Source: Acinetobacter shaoyimingii
GTDB lineage: Bacteria > Pseudomonadota > Gammaproteobacteria > Pseudomonadales > Moraxellaceae
Reading direction: 5' to 3'
Length of the DNA stretch: 64,000 bases
NCBI RefSeq assembly: GCF_011578045.1
Contig: NZ_CP049801.1
Span: 248,001 to 312,000, forward strand
In this document: piece by piece, positions 25,077 to 34,577 of the stretch
Layout of the letters: every line of letters begins with the position of its first letter
Position numbering within the stretch: position 1 is the stretch's first letter
The notes under the pieces: generated by a model
The model's database searches: none
What the model saw: the letters and a program-made list of their open reading frames with translations, nothing else
What the model was told of the DNA's origin: nothing
Program-made: the position numbers and the translations under genes

Positions 25077-25907
25077 ATGAAATGGCTCCAAGCATTTAAG
25101 TTCGTAACACCCAAGCATAAATATGCGATTGATGCGAAAGCATTAGGGGATGATGCTGAATGTGCTTGGAGCAATTTGGGATATTGGAATCATGCTGATG
25201 ACTCCTATCCCGAAGCCTGTCGCCAATTGGCAGATCATTTAGCTGACATTATTCACTTAACATCAAATGATAAGCTACTGGATTTGGGGTGTGGGCAGGG
25301 TGCAAGTGTTTTGCACTGGAAAAATTATTATAAAATACAAAATATTACAGCAGTAGAGTTGCAAGTAGCGTGTGTCGCAAAAATTCAGCAAAAGCAAATA
25401 GATCACTTTAACATTTACTGTGGTTCATTTTTAAATCTTAAGCAAATCCAGCTAAATTCTCAGTTTGATGTAATTTTATGTATTGATGCTGCATATCATA
25501 GCCCTTTGCATTTATTTCTTGAATCAGTCAGCTTCGTTTTAAAGCCAGAAGGACGATTGGCATTTCACACTTTGATGCTCTCGGAAAAATTTAGCCAACT
25601 GAATGTGTTACAACAAGCCAAATATCGATTTTTACTGAAATGTGCAGATGTTCAACTTGCAGACTTAATGTCAAAACCAAAGTTAGCGCAGTGTTTGAGT
25701 CATCATGCTTATGATCATATTCAGATTGAAGATTTGAGTGAGCCTGTATTGAACGGATTTTCAAAATACATTCAGGCAAGAAAGCAACATACTGCTTTTA
25801 AAGGTTTGGATGGTGTGAAGATTGAGATGACAGCAAAACTCTGCAAAACCTTATATGAGGAAGGTATTGTGCGCTATGTGCAGGTGAGTGCTAAAAAACA
25901 GCTTTAA
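25077..25907 (+). CDS. Class I SAM-dependent methyltransferase
   Basis: A 276-residue Rossmann methyltransferase. Motif I is LLDLGCGQGASVLHW at about residues 64-78, followed by the acidic end of strand 2 (ITAVELQ) and motif II/IV-like FDVILCIDAAYHSP. It resembles small-molecule or lipid methyltransferases (sterol/cyclopropane type) rather than RNA enzymes. It is the second gene of a probable operon with the FAD oxidoreductase. The acceptor cannot be told from the sequence. Confidence 0.78.
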   Translation: MKWLQAFKFVTPKHKYAIDAKALGDDAECAWSNLGYWNHADDSYPEACRQLADHLADIIHLTSNDKLLDLGCGQGASVLHWKNYYKIQNITAVELQVACVAKIQQKQIDHFNIYCGSFLNLKQIQLNSQFDVILCIDAAYHSPLHLFLESVSFVLKPEGRLAFHTLMLSEKFSQLNVLQQAKYRFLLKCADVQLADLMSKPKLAQCLSHHAYDHIQIEDLSEPVLNGFSKYIQARKQHTAFKGLDGVKIEMTAKLCKTLYEEGIVRYVQVSAKKQL

Positions 25908-25942
25908 AATATGGGGCACTTACGTTGAGAAAAATAGAGCGA

Positions 25943-25977
25943 TAAAAACAACAAAGCCTCACTAAAAAAGCGAGGCT
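25943..25977 (-). terminator. Terminator of tRNA-Thr
   Basis: AGCCTC pairs with GAGGCT around an A-rich loop; the plus-strand sequence before the stem is rich in A, giving U residues on the leftward transcript. It lies nine bases past the CCA end of the tRNA gene. Confidence 0.6.
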
Positions 25978-25985
25978 AAGTAAAA

Positions 25986-26061
<76 letters not shown>

Positions 26062-27109
26062 AACGTGGAGAGAATAATAGCGAATTTTGATAAAAACGCA
26101 AGCCAAAAAACGTACAAACGATATAACTGTATGCTTTGAGGCTAAACCGAATGAATAAAATGAATCTCAGACAAGGGGTAAAACAAGTGTCACATCCATG
26201 TGATCGTTGATCTACACTATGTCGATCAATAACTCAAAATCATTATTGATCTTCTAACGCTGATTGTTCCTCTGTTATTCTTTTCTATTTTCTTTAAGTT
26301 ATTATTATTAAGTTTTAAAATACATTTATTTTTATTATGACGTTGTTTTTATTATTATACGAAATCACTTCAATTAATCGTTTAAATTAAATAATAAAAA
26401 CTTATTCTTTTCTATTTATACAGTCAAAAATGACTGAATAAATAAATTATGGTTCATTATAGATGCAACATCAAAATCATGAATGATTTTATCATTTGCA
26501 TTTCAAAAACCATGACGTCAAATAAGTCTTTATTGCTAACTGGTTCGCATTATTAATAGCAAATTTGATTTGGTTTGTAAACAAAAAATGAACAAAAATA
26601 TGTAATTTTTTAAAAAATAATAAATAAGTATTTATTTTTTAATGAAATATTTTTTTTACGCATCGTAAGTGTTGGTAAACCTTGATTTTTTATCAATTTA
26701 TCATGATTAATATATTTTTCTTATCGTTGTTTTTAATTCATTTTTAAGAAAATGTTATTAATTCTTCTGCTTATATAATTTTAAAATAAATAATCTCATT
26801 TATTTATGTGTAATACAGAGTGTTTAAGTCAGATTTTATTTTGCTGAAACATATACGGTTTTATTATAGGACATTTGTATATTATTTTTATATGAGATTT
26901 TACATGTATTCAGTTGGTGCTTGAATCAAAGAATTATGTGAAAAACGATGTGCTAGGTCGAGAACGAGCTTGGGGGAGAGTAGAATTTGAGGAAAGATAA
27001 GATGGAGCTGAACAGAAAATTCACAAGATGAAAAATTATTTTTGAACCAAAAAAAAGCCTAAACCGATTAAGTATAGACTTTTTTGACGACAGATTTTTG
27101 TCGTGGAAT
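26062..27109. other. Very A+T-rich gene-free kilobase between tRNA-Thr and the tRNA-Ser islet
   Basis: No frame of useful length is open. It contains long A and T runs, a short palindrome (AAATCAT with ATGATTT near 26482-26498), a weak leftward terminator-like hairpin at 27049-27086 and a hairpin ACGACA/TGTCGT at about 27088-27104. The last part (27049-27109) resembles the terminator region after tRNA-Ser, as expected if it is the displaced original downstream of that tRNA. Confidence 0.5.
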
Positions 27110-27124
27110 TTGGCGGTGAGAGAG
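27110..27124 (+). repeat. Left direct repeat: duplicated tRNA-Ser 3' end (att-like)
   Basis: Fifteen bases identical to 30111-30125, corresponding to the CCA end and acceptor/T-stem start of tRNA-Ser read on the plus strand. Similarity stops directly after (TCCGTC against GGATTC), so the match is not part of a second full tRNA. Confidence 0.65.
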
Positions 27125-27210
27125 TCCGTCAGGTTTAGTATCTAAATACATGAAATAGTTAAATATAAAATTTCATGTAAGTAAATGTACCGACATTTAT
27201 ACCGACATGT

Positions 27211-29841
27211 TTAATTTAAGACCTCCGTTTCCTCTAAAGATCTTTTTTTAAAGTCTTTTATCCATTGGGCTAATTTTTGAGTATCTTCTTTGATTACTTC
27301 AAAATCTGGTGATTGAGAATGTAATTCAAAAGGCTGTGAGTGTTCAAAGACAGAATAACGAGTCATGAGATCATCAATTAGATCACAGTCTTCGATTCGA
27401 ATTTTTGCAAGAGTTGGTAGTCTACCTTGTGTTTGTAGAGAACGTCTAAAACGCAAGACAACTTCATTTAGAAGTATATATTCTACACATTTTTCAACTT
27501 GAGCCCTGAATTCACTACAATAGTTATATGCTTCTCTCTCAAAGTTTTCCACGTCGCCTGCTTTCACATAATTTTCTAATTTAGGTATTAAAGTAGATAA
27601 CATCTTATTAAGAGCTGTCGTGGGTTTTTCATTTCTAATCGAGGAATTTGAAACAATACCTGTTTCATGCCTAAAGCGAGTAATGTTTTCTATATGAATA
27701 TTTACAGTTGGATTCGTATTTAGGCACTTAGCTTTCTCTGTGGCTTTTCTTCCCGCATCTTGTACTAATGCTATTAAAGATAATCGATGAGTAAAAATGA
27801 TGACTTGTCGTTCTTTTGATAATTCAATTAGTCTCTCAACAACTCTTTCCTCAAATACATGATCTAATGAACAAATAGGATCATCAAAGATAAAAGGTGT
27901 ATTTTGTCCTGAACCAGTGATATCAGCTAAAAAAGCAGCTAATGCAACCACTCGGGTTTCACCTTCACTTAGAACTTGATGAGTCTGAACATCTTTAACT
28001 TTGCCTTGAATAGCCAGGTCGAATAGAATTTTACCTTTCCCTTTGGCTACGCTTATAGGCTTAATTGGTATTCTAGTACCACCTAATTTTTTCAGTTCTT
28101 CTTCAAATCTTTGGATATATTTTAATTCGAGCTCATCCACTGCTAGTTCGGTTTTCTTTCGAGTTAAAGCAGTAGTACTGCAAAGTTTGAGTGCTTTATC
28201 AAATTCTGCAATAGTAATTAAACGGCTTCTTTCAGCTACTAAAGCACTTTTATTCTGGTATAACCATTGAGAGCTTTTAAGTTCTTTTAGTTTTTGTTCT
28301 AAAGCTTTTCTAGAATCATCTTCATTTACAGCAATTAAAGATTGTTCTTCTACTTCTATTGTACTTAATTTTCTTTCGTAAGCCTCAGAAATAACATCCC
28401 AGTTAAATACTGTTAATTCATTAATGGAATCTGTCTGAAGCACTGTTTCAATCAATACATTTAATTGTTCAAATAGTTCATCAACTAATTCTTTATTAAG
28501 TTTTAATTTTTCTAAATGTAATGTCCATTCACCTTGCGTCAAACATGTTTTTAAAGGTGCTAAGAGTTGATCTTTTGCTCGTTCTGCTAAGTTAGCATCA
28601 TTTTCCAAACTACTTCGAATAAAATCTTCAAAACCATTAAGGCGAGCTTTGGCTATATCTGTTAAGGGTTGATGACAAAGTACACAATTTGCATGTTCAC
28701 CTGTGAATGGGAAGTTATGATTAGGGTAGGCGATATGTTCCGAGTATTCTTTTGCTTTATTCCATAAAGAAATCCAAACTTCCTGACCTACTCCTTCTAA
28801 CTCACTATTAGAAAACACACGGTTTGCTTCTACTACAGCTAATTTTCGCTTATATGTAGCCTGATGCTTAGCTTTCACTATGAATTCTAGCGACTTTATA
28901 GAAGTTAATTCCTTGAGCTTATCAATATATTGACCAGTTACTTTTAAGCTACTTTTAGTGGCTTCTATCTCCTTTAAAAGAGAGGGAATATCTTGCTTAG
29001 CTAGAGTTGCTTCAATCTGAACCCGTTCTTGGTCATCTGTATCAGTGTAAGTACACTTTGAGTCAATAAATTCAATTGTGGTCTTTGCACTCAGTGAATT
29101 GATTAAATCTGATGCACTAGAAGAATAAAGATGTACAGGGAGTTGAGGTAGATGTGAAGTTAAAAGATCTTTTTTACTTTGTAAAATTGAATATACTTTG
29201 TCGCATACTTTTATAAGCAAAGATATAAACCTCATTCTCATCGGCTCATAAGTTGCTTCACTCTTGTTCATATAAATTTGAGCAGTTTTATTATCAAAAA
29301 TATGAACATGTTTTAGATTTTGATCTTCTGAACCGTTAGGAAGCCATGAATAGGTATAAGGGGGTTGATTATTCAGGCACACTTCAACATCTGCTGATAT
29401 AGGGTGCTGGTTATCTGTAAAAATATTACCTAAAATTTCTTCTTGTGCTTTTGAACCACAAATTTTTTTCAATAATCGGGAATAACTAGATTTTCCTGAA
29501 CCGTTTGAACCAAAAATTACAGTTAAATTACCTCCACCAAAATCTAATGTAGATCCCATTCTTATAGCATTAACACCTGATATATTGGTGATTTTATTGA
29601 TTCGGGTTTGTGGTTTAATAGCAGCATTATTTAGTGAGCCCGCACTAATAGTTGTAAATTTTCCAGTTAACTCTTTTGCCTCTTGTTCACAAAGAGCGAC
29701 GAAAGATTCTAATTCTGAATCATTAGGCATTCTTTTATTGGAAATTAAAAATTCAGCGACACTTTGTAACCATTCTGGTCTTTCACAAATCCATTGTTCA
29801 AAACTATCTAACTCTACAGTTGGTTGCCCCATCATGTTCAT
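27211..29841 (-). CDS. RloC/PrrC-like ABC ATPase with zinc hook and HEPN-like C-terminus
   Basis: An 876-residue SMC-like protein. Walker A is GSNGSGKSS (about 111-119). A long coiled-coil region follows and is interrupted by CVLCHQPL near residues 385-392, a CxxC zinc hook as in Rad50 and RloC. The signature LSEGETRV is near 620, Walker B FIFDDPICSLDH near 648 and the switch His in IIFTHR just after. The last 190 residues contain RYSVFEH (Arg about 827, His about 833), fitting the RxxxxxH form of HEPN RNases; PrrC and RloC anticodon nucleases belong to that class. Likely a phage- or DNA-damage-triggered tRNA nuclease. ATG 29841 has GGGG eight bases upstream. Confidence 0.78.
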   Translation of the reverse strand: MNMMGQPTVELDSFEQWICERPEWLQSVAEFLISNKRMPNDSELESFVALCEQEAKELTGKFTTISAGSLNNAAIKPQTRINKITNISGVNAIRMGSTLDFGGGNLTVIFGSNGSGKSSYSRLLKKICGSKAQEEILGNIFTDNQHPISADVEVCLNNQPPYTYSWLPNGSEDQNLKHVHIFDNKTAQIYMNKSEATYEPMRMRFISLLIKVCDKVYSILQSKKDLLTSHLPQLPVHLYSSSASDLINSLSAKTTIEFIDSKCTYTDTDDQERVQIEATLAKQDIPSLLKEIEATKSSLKVTGQYIDKLKELTSIKSLEFIVKAKHQATYKRKLAVVEANRVFSNSELEGVGQEVWISLWNKAKEYSEHIAYPNHNFPFTGEHANCVLCHQPLTDIAKARLNGFEDFIRSSLENDANLAERAKDQLLAPLKTCLTQGEWTLHLEKLKLNKELVDELFEQLNVLIETVLQTDSINELTVFNWDVISEAYERKLSTIEVEEQSLIAVNEDDSRKALEQKLKELKSSQWLYQNKSALVAERSRLITIAEFDKALKLCSTTALTRKKTELAVDELELKYIQRFEEELKKLGGTRIPIKPISVAKGKGKILFDLAIQGKVKDVQTHQVLSEGETRVVALAAFLADITGSGQNTPFIFDDPICSLDHVFEERVVERLIELSKERQVIIFTHRLSLIALVQDAGRKATEKAKCLNTNPTVNIHIENITRFRHETGIVSNSSIRNEKPTTALNKMLSTLIPKLENYVKAGDVENFEREAYNYCSEFRAQVEKCVEYILLNEVVLRFRRSLQTQGRLPTLAKIRIEDCDLIDDLMTRYSVFEHSQPFELHSQSPDFEVIKEDTQKLAQWIKDFKKRSLEETEVLN

Positions 29842-29941
29842 CTAGTTTCCCCTTCTAAAAATATTTGAATTAAAATAATTTTCATAAATATAGTTGATTT
29901 TAAATGTTTTTTATTAAAATTAAGAAGTTGTATTTTCGAAA

Positions 29942-29977
29942 TTTTCATATTCTTTTCACTAGATAAGAATATGAAAA
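29942..29977. promoter_or_regulatory. Perfect 13-bp inverted repeat upstream of the RloC-like gene
   Basis: TTTTCATATTCTT (29942-29954) pairs exactly with AAGAATATGAAAA (29965-29977) across ten bases. It lies about 100 bases before the start codon of the leftward gene, and no T tract follows on either side, so an operator is more likely than a terminator. Confidence 0.45.
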
Positions 29978-30068
29978 GAATAAAAATGGGGTCTGCTAAA
30001 GTTAATATTTTGATGCTAACTTAATTGTATTAATGAGCTGTATAAGTGACATAATAAAATCAAATGCA

Positions 30069-30105
30069 AAAAAAAGACCTAGAAGTTTAATCTAAGTCTT
30101 TTTTT
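30069..30105 (-). terminator. Terminator downstream of tRNA-Ser
   Basis: AAAAAAAGAC with GTCTTTTTTT, ten base pairs with further pairing inside the loop. It lies seven bases past the CCA end of the tRNA on the leftward transcript. Confidence 0.75.
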
Positions 30106-30110
30106 GAATC

Positions 30111-30125
30111 TTGGCGGTGAGAGAG
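30111..30125 (+). repeat. Right direct repeat within the tRNA-Ser 3' end (att-like)
   Basis: Second copy of the 15-base repeat also at 27110-27124. All but the first base lie inside the tRNA-Ser gene. Distance between copies is 3001 bases. Confidence 0.65.
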
Positions 30126-30201
30126 GGATTCGAACCCTCGATACGCGCAAACGTATACACACTTTCCAGGCGTGCTCCTTAAGCCACTCGGACACCTCAC
30201 C
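30112..30201 (-). tRNA. tRNA-Ser (anticodon GGA)
   Basis: Ninety bases with encoded CCA and the long variable arm typical of serine tRNAs (TATACGTTTGCGCGTAT region). Acceptor stem GGTGAGG with the matching 3' strand, anticodon loop CTGGAAA giving GGA, T arm GGTTCGAATCC. Its 3' end is the target of the islet to its left; the gene itself is intact. Confidence 0.95.
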
Positions 30202-30328
30202 ATATAGGCGGTGGATGATAACGAAAAAACACCACTCTGCCAAGTTGAAACAATTGATTTAAAGAAAAAGTTTTTACTGAGTGCTATGATGGTCGAAAAA
30301 TACTGTCGAAATTATTGAAGATGACCAT

Positions 30329-32209
30329 ATGCAAAGTCATGCAAAAAAAGCCGCCTTACCAGCGATCACTTTAGCGGCCCTAGGGGTTGTGTTTGGAGAT
30401 ATTGGAACAAGCCCTTTATATGCATTACGACAATGTTTTCTCACTGCACACATCGCAATTACAGAATCCACAGTATTGGGTATTTTATCCCTAATATTTT
30501 GGTGCATGATGCTCACCATTAGTTTTAAGTACGTTACCGTGATTATGCGTGCCGATAACAATGGCGAAGGCGGCATCATGTCGTTATTGGCACTCAACTT
30601 ACGTTCAACACGGTTTGCCGATAACAAAAAGATTTACCTCATTGCCCTAGGGTTTATTGGTGCTTCACTCTTTTTTGGTGACGGCATTATTACACCTGCC
30701 ATTTCTATTCTGTCTGCAATTGAAGGCTTGAGCGTTGCCACGCCCATGTTTAACCAATGGTTACTGCCACTAGCCATTGTGATTTTGACAGGGCTGTTTA
30801 TCGTACAGCGGCATGGTACAGGGATAATGGGTAAATTCTTTGGTCCATTAACCCTCATTTGGTTTTTATCTATTGGTTTGCTCGGACTATGGAGTGTCAT
30901 GCAAACGCCATTCGTTTTGGCGATGGTGAGTCCACACTGGGCAATCAGTTTCATCATCCATCAGCCTTATGTGGCGTTTTTAACCATGGGTGCCGTGATC
31001 CTGACCATTACAGGTGGTGAAGCGCTCTACGCAGACATGGGGCACTTTGGACGCTTACCGATTAAACTGGCATGGTTTACTGTGGTATTGCCGTGTTTAT
31101 TACTGAATTATGCAGGGCAAGGTGCACTGTTACTTCGGGATCCAAACGCCTTAGAAAATCCATTTTATCTCCTTATCCCGGAATGGGCGCTTTACCCCAT
31201 GATTGGATTGGCGACAGCTGCAGCGGTGATTGCATCTCAAGCGGTAATCACTGGGGTATTCTCCATGGTGAATCAAGCGATTCAATTGCGCTATTTGCCT
31301 CGATTAACTGTGTTGCACACTTCAGATGTGGAACAAGGTCAGATTTATGTACCGTTTATCAACTGGGTACTTTTTATCTCTGTCGTCATTCTCATCTTGC
31401 TGTTCGAAAATAGTGCCAACTTAGCCAGTGCTTATGGTGTCGCTGTGACCATGACCATGCTCTGCGGTACGATTCTTATCTCGATATTGGCTTATGGTGT
31501 TTGGCGCTGGCCAATGTGGAAGGTGGCGTTATTTGCCATACCATTACTGCTCATCGACCTTGTCTTTGTTGGTTCAACTTCACTCAAAATTATGGGGGGA
31601 GGATGGGTACCAATTCTCATTGGTGCAATGGTATACACCATTTTGATGACGTGGAAAGATGGACGTCAAATCGTACTCAATCGTATGAGTTCCGATGCAC
31701 TTCCTATGGATTTGTTCATTAAAAGCATCAGTATGGGCGATGAAACTCTCATTGTTCCAGGCAATGCGGTCTTTTTAACAGGGACACCTGATTTAGTACC
31801 TCATGCGATGCTACATAATATCAAGCATAACAAGGTCTTACATGAGCGTAATATCATGATTACGGTGATTACCCGTGATGTGCCTTATGTGCCTGATATT
31901 GAACGTATTCGTGTGGAACAGTTGGATGAACGATTCTTCCGTATCTTTATGTATTATGGTTTTAAAGATCAGCCGAATGTCCCTGAAGCATTGAAACAAG
32001 CTTATGATCAGGCCAATGTAGAATTTGACATGATGCAGATCAGCTTCTTTATTTCTCGGGATCGCTTGGTTCATACCGTTGGCGATGGTATGGCGCCGTG
32101 GCGTGAAAAACTATTTATTTCCATGCAACGAAATACCAGCCCTGTGAGTGATTTTTATCAGATACCACCAAACCGTGTGGTGGAGATGGGAAGTCAAATC
32201 GAAATTTAG
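30329..32209 (+). CDS. kup: Low-affinity potassium uptake protein Kup
   Basis: A 626-residue KUP/HAK/KT protein, close in length to E. coli Kup (622). Twelve membrane helices occupy residues 1-430; family landmarks are [19 protein letters not shown], then [17 protein letters not shown] and [14 protein letters not shown] cytoplasmic domain of about 190 residues follows. It imports K+ with protons, mainly at low pH or under hyperosmotic stress. Single-gene unit with its own terminator. No regulatory site is evident. Confidence 0.96.
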   Translation: MQSHAKKAALPAITLAALGVVFGDIGTSPLYALRQCFLTAHIAITESTVLGILSLIFWCMMLTISFKYVTVIMRADNNGEGGIMSLLALNLRSTRFADNKKIYLIALGFIGASLFFGDGIITPAISILSAIEGLSVATPMFNQWLLPLAIVILTGLFIVQRHGTGIMGKFFGPLTLIWFLSIGLLGLWSVMQTPFVLAMVSPHWAISFIIHQPYVAFLTMGAVILTITGGEALYADMGHFGRLPIKLAWFTVVLPCLLLNYAGQGALLLRDPNALENPFYLLIPEWALYPMIGLATAAAVIASQAVITGVFSMVNQAIQLRYLPRLTVLHTSDVEQGQIYVPFINWVLFISVVILILLFENSANLASAYGVAVTMTMLCGTILISILAYGVWRWPMWKVALFAIPLLLIDLVFVGSTSLKIMGGGWVPILIGAMVYTILMTWKDGRQIVLNRMSSDALPMDLFIKSISMGDETLIVPGNAVFLTGTPDLVPHAMLHNIKHNKVLHERNIMITVITRDVPYVPDIERIRVEQLDERFFRIFMYYGFKDQPNVPEALKQAYDQANVEFDMMQISFFISRDRLVHTVGDGMAPWREKLFISMQRNTSPVSDFYQIPPNRVVEMGSQIEI

Positions 32210-32315
32210 CTTAATTTAAGCGTTCAACATGCTCTAAGTTTACATTTTAAATGATTGATACTAGGGGCTGTTGTCATTTGACAGATGACTACAATGTCCA
32301 CAGACCCTAGACCCT

Positions 32316-32345
32316 AAAAAGCCAAGTTATATAACTTGGCTTTTT
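32316..32345 (+). terminator. Terminator of kup
   Basis: A perfectly self-complementary sequence: AAAAGCCAAGTTA with TAACTTGGCTTTT, then T. It lies between kup and the convergent small exported-protein gene and can act in both directions. Confidence 0.9.
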
Positions 32346-32372
32346 TATGCATCATATTTTTAAATCAGGCAC

Positions 32373-32756
32373 TTATTGCGCAGGAATTTGACCTGCATCA
32401 GGTGCTTCTGACTGAGCATTAGGCTGTTCAACAGGGCTCGAGTTTACATCAGCATTGGCAGCAGGAGCACTCGATGCTGGAGCATTGGTTTGCGGATCAA
32501 TTGCAGTAGCATCAGCAGGTGCTGTAGTAGATGGTGCTGATGTCGCAACTTGTCCCTGATCAGAAATGACTTTGACCTTGCCGCTTTCAACAAGTTCTTT
32601 GATTGAACCCGGTTGACCATTTACGGTAGTGGTAATTTTAGCTTTAGATAGGCTTTCTAAAGTTTCCCCTGGTTGAATAGCAGGCTCTGCAAAAGCAAAT
32701 ACACTCGCTAAAGACAAACTCGTCATAAGCCCCATTTTTAAAATCTGAATATTCAT
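32373..32756 (-). CDS. Small exported Ala/Pro-rich protein
   Basis: A 127-residue protein with a signal peptide (MNIQILKMGLMTSLSLASVF ending about AFA-EP). A short folded-looking part follows (KITTTVNGQPGSIKELVESG), and then a low-complexity tail rich in Ala, Pro, Ser, Asn and Gln. Start ATG 32756 has GAGGAG eight bases upstream; a longer reading from 32837 would hide this site and the signal peptide. Likely periplasmic. The family is not recognised beyond being common-looking in Acinetobacter. Confidence 0.75.
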   Translation of the reverse strand: MNIQILKMGLMTSLSLASVFAFAEPAIQPGETLESLSKAKITTTVNGQPGSIKELVESGKVKVISDQGQVATSAPSTTAPADATAIDPQTNAPASSAPAANADVNSSPVEQPNAQSEAPDAGQIPAQ

Positions 32757-33089
32757 AACAAACTCCTCTTGTTTTTTAAAAGCAAATATTCCAAAGAAAA
32801 TTCGCAATGAGCAATGAATTGTTTTATACCTTGTCATAATTATTGTTTCAAATTCAATTAAATATACGTAATTTTACAAATTTCCTTTATAAACATTCGT
32901 ATAAGAACAACAAATTGTTACTTATATTGTAGATAAAATAAGCAGTAATTGTAGAAGCTTTATTCACTTGAAAATTCACCAGATATACTTGCTATGGATA
33001 GCTTGTTAAGCTGTGCAAAAATCGGCTGTTCGTGGCTCTTCCGGCACCCCAACATAGTCGAATAAGCTTTAAAATCAGGTGTTATATAA

Positions 33090-34178
33090 TTGAAAAATGT
33101 AGTCCTTAAAAGTGTATTGGGTGTGGTTGCTGCAGGTAGTTTTGCTTTTGCATTTGGTGAAGAAAAAATAACCCAATATATTCCTTTTACCAACACAACG
33201 ATTGATACGACATGTTTAAAGCAATTTTATCGTGACGAACCTCCTGTTATTGTCAAAGAAAGCCTGAAAAAAAATACCTATCCGCTGTGTTTCAATGGTT
33301 TTAATGTCATGTATTCTGGCGTGTCCAAAACACCACTTTGGACTGCCGAATATTTGTCCGTGAGTCGGTTAAGCCAAAAAATTAAGCGTGAAGATAGTTT
33401 CCATGAGGAACTGCGTGTAGATGCAAGTGATCGAGCAACATTAGCTGACTATAAAGCATCAGGTTATGACCGAGGGCATATGTCCCCAAATGCTGACATG
33501 CCAACCAAAGAGTCACAGTTTGATAGTTTCTCTTTAGCCAATATGGTGCCGCAAGCGCCTAAAAATAATCAGCAGGTTTGGCGTGAATTAGAAGAAGCAG
33601 TAAGAGCCATCGTCACCAAGCAAAAACAAGACGTTTATGTGGTGACTGGTCCTATTTTTAGTGGAAAAAAACTAAAAACCATTGGTAAAGGAGTGATTGT
33701 TCCTACGGCAGTTTTTAAGGCCATCTATTTACCAAGTAAGGGAATTATTGGCGCATATTATGCGCCGAATGACAACTCACTACAGGTCAAAGTAATCAGT
33801 GTGTGCCAATTGGAAGAAGAAATTGGCATGAATATTTTTCCTCAGCTGACGACCGATCAAAAGCGAAATACCTATAAATTGCCGCTTAGTTCGACTCAAG
33901 TCAAAGCCAATAAAATGATTGAATATGCGCATTGGGATGGGGAAAGTCAGTGTGCTGTAGATGTGTCGGATGAGCAAATTCAAGTTTTACAAAAGCAATT
34001 CTCTCAATCAGGGGGAAGTCTGACAAAGGCGACTACAACCAAGACATCGATATCTAAAACCACAGAAAATACAGCGCAAAAGGACCCGCAATCCGATACA
34101 GCAGAGCAAATGGCGCAGGACATCCTAGAGAAAATCTTGTCAGCAATTTGGCAGTATTTTGTACAAATGTTGAAATAA
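33090..34178 (+). CDS. Secreted DNA/RNA non-specific endonuclease (NucA-like, DRGH)
   Basis: A 362-residue protein starting at TTG 33090 with a signal-peptide-like N-terminus (VLGVVAAGSFAFAFG). The nuclease signature GYDRGHMSPNAD lies near residues 128-140, its His being the general base, and the metal-binding Asn and Glu follow in NNQQVWRELEEAVR. The core ends near 290, and the last 70 residues are Thr/Lys/Gln-rich with a hydrophobic end. It probably degrades extracellular or periplasmic DNA and RNA for nutrition or biofilm turnover. TTG as start codon suggests modest expression. Confidence 0.88.
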   Translation: MKNVVLKSVLGVVAAGSFAFAFGEEKITQYIPFTNTTIDTTCLKQFYRDEPPVIVKESLKKNTYPLCFNGFNVMYSGVSKTPLWTAEYLSVSRLSQKIKREDSFHEELRVDASDRATLADYKASGYDRGHMSPNADMPTKESQFDSFSLANMVPQAPKNNQQVWRELEEAVRAIVTKQKQDVYVVTGPIFSGKKLKTIGKGVIVPTAVFKAIYLPSKGIIGAYYAPNDNSLQVKVISVCQLEEEIGMNIFPQLTTDQKRNTYKLPLSSTQVKANKMIEYAHWDGESQCAVDVSDEQIQVLQKQFSQSGGSLTKATTTKTSISKTTENTAQKDPQSDTAEQMAQDILEKILSAIWQYFVQMLK

Positions 34179-34259
34179 TGAAATGCTGATAGATGTGCAG
34201 TCACATCAAAAATATTATATGTTGTGGGAACAATAAGCAGAATGAATGAGAAATAAGCG

Positions 34260-34505
34260 ATGTTTAAACCTTTTCAAGTGGGTACTGAATCCCATGCTAT
34301 TCATGATCTGACCATTGAAAATGGCTTAGATCGTATTAATATTTATGGCAATTTACAAATCGGTAAAGATCAGCAAGGGCTCAATGCAGCAAAGACATTG
34401 CAAGCATTGCTTAATCAGGTGGTCAGTGCTTTAGAGCATGAGCAGAATTTACCTGAAAAAGTTCAAGTCCAAAATGAGAAAGAGATTGAAAATCCTTTTT
34501 TGTAA
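34260..34505 (+). CDS. Small conserved hypothetical protein
   Basis: An 81-residue soluble acidic protein (MFKPFQVGTESHAIHDLTIE). It contains a beta-rich N-terminus (IENGLDRINIYGNLQIGKD) and a helical second half. No known motif. It follows the nuclease gene by 81 bases and ends at a strong terminator, so it may be the second gene of that unit. The IENGxDRINIYG pattern reminds me of small Acinetobacter proteins without assigned function. Confidence 0.7.
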   Translation: MFKPFQVGTESHAIHDLTIENGLDRINIYGNLQIGKDQQGLNAAKTLQALLNQVVSALEHEQNLPEKVQVQNEKEIENPFL

Positions 34506-34530
34506 ATTTTAGAGTATTCAGTTAAATGTT

Positions 34531-34558
34531 AAAAAAGCCTGCTTAAGCAGGCTTTTTT
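34531..34558. terminator. Bidirectional terminator
   Basis: Perfect palindrome AAAAAAGCCTGCTT with AAGCAGGCTTTTTT between convergent genes (34260-34505 and aqpZ). Confidence 0.9.
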
Positions 34559-34577
34559 AAACGTTAATTTTTAAGAT

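Larger units (their letters stand above)
27110..30111. mobile_element. 3.0-kb defence islet integrated at the 3' end of tRNA-Ser
   Basis: The segment between two exact 15-base copies of TTGGCGGTGAGAGAG, one at the tRNA-Ser 3' end (30111-30125) and one at 27110-27124. It contains a single large gene, the RloC-like ATPase, plus its promoter and a copy of a tRNA terminator. This is what site-specific integration into a tRNA 3' end leaves. No integrase gene is present, so the element was mobilised in trans or has lost its integrase. Confidence 0.6.

Noticed and set aside
32960..33196. A 78-codon leftward frame overlapping the secreted nuclease start
   Set aside because: It overlaps the signal peptide region on the opposite strand and has no family resemblance or ribosome site.
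34531..34558. Long palindromes such as this one and 32316-32345 as mobile-element ends
   Set aside because: They are ordinary bidirectional terminators between convergent genes, with A and T tracts.
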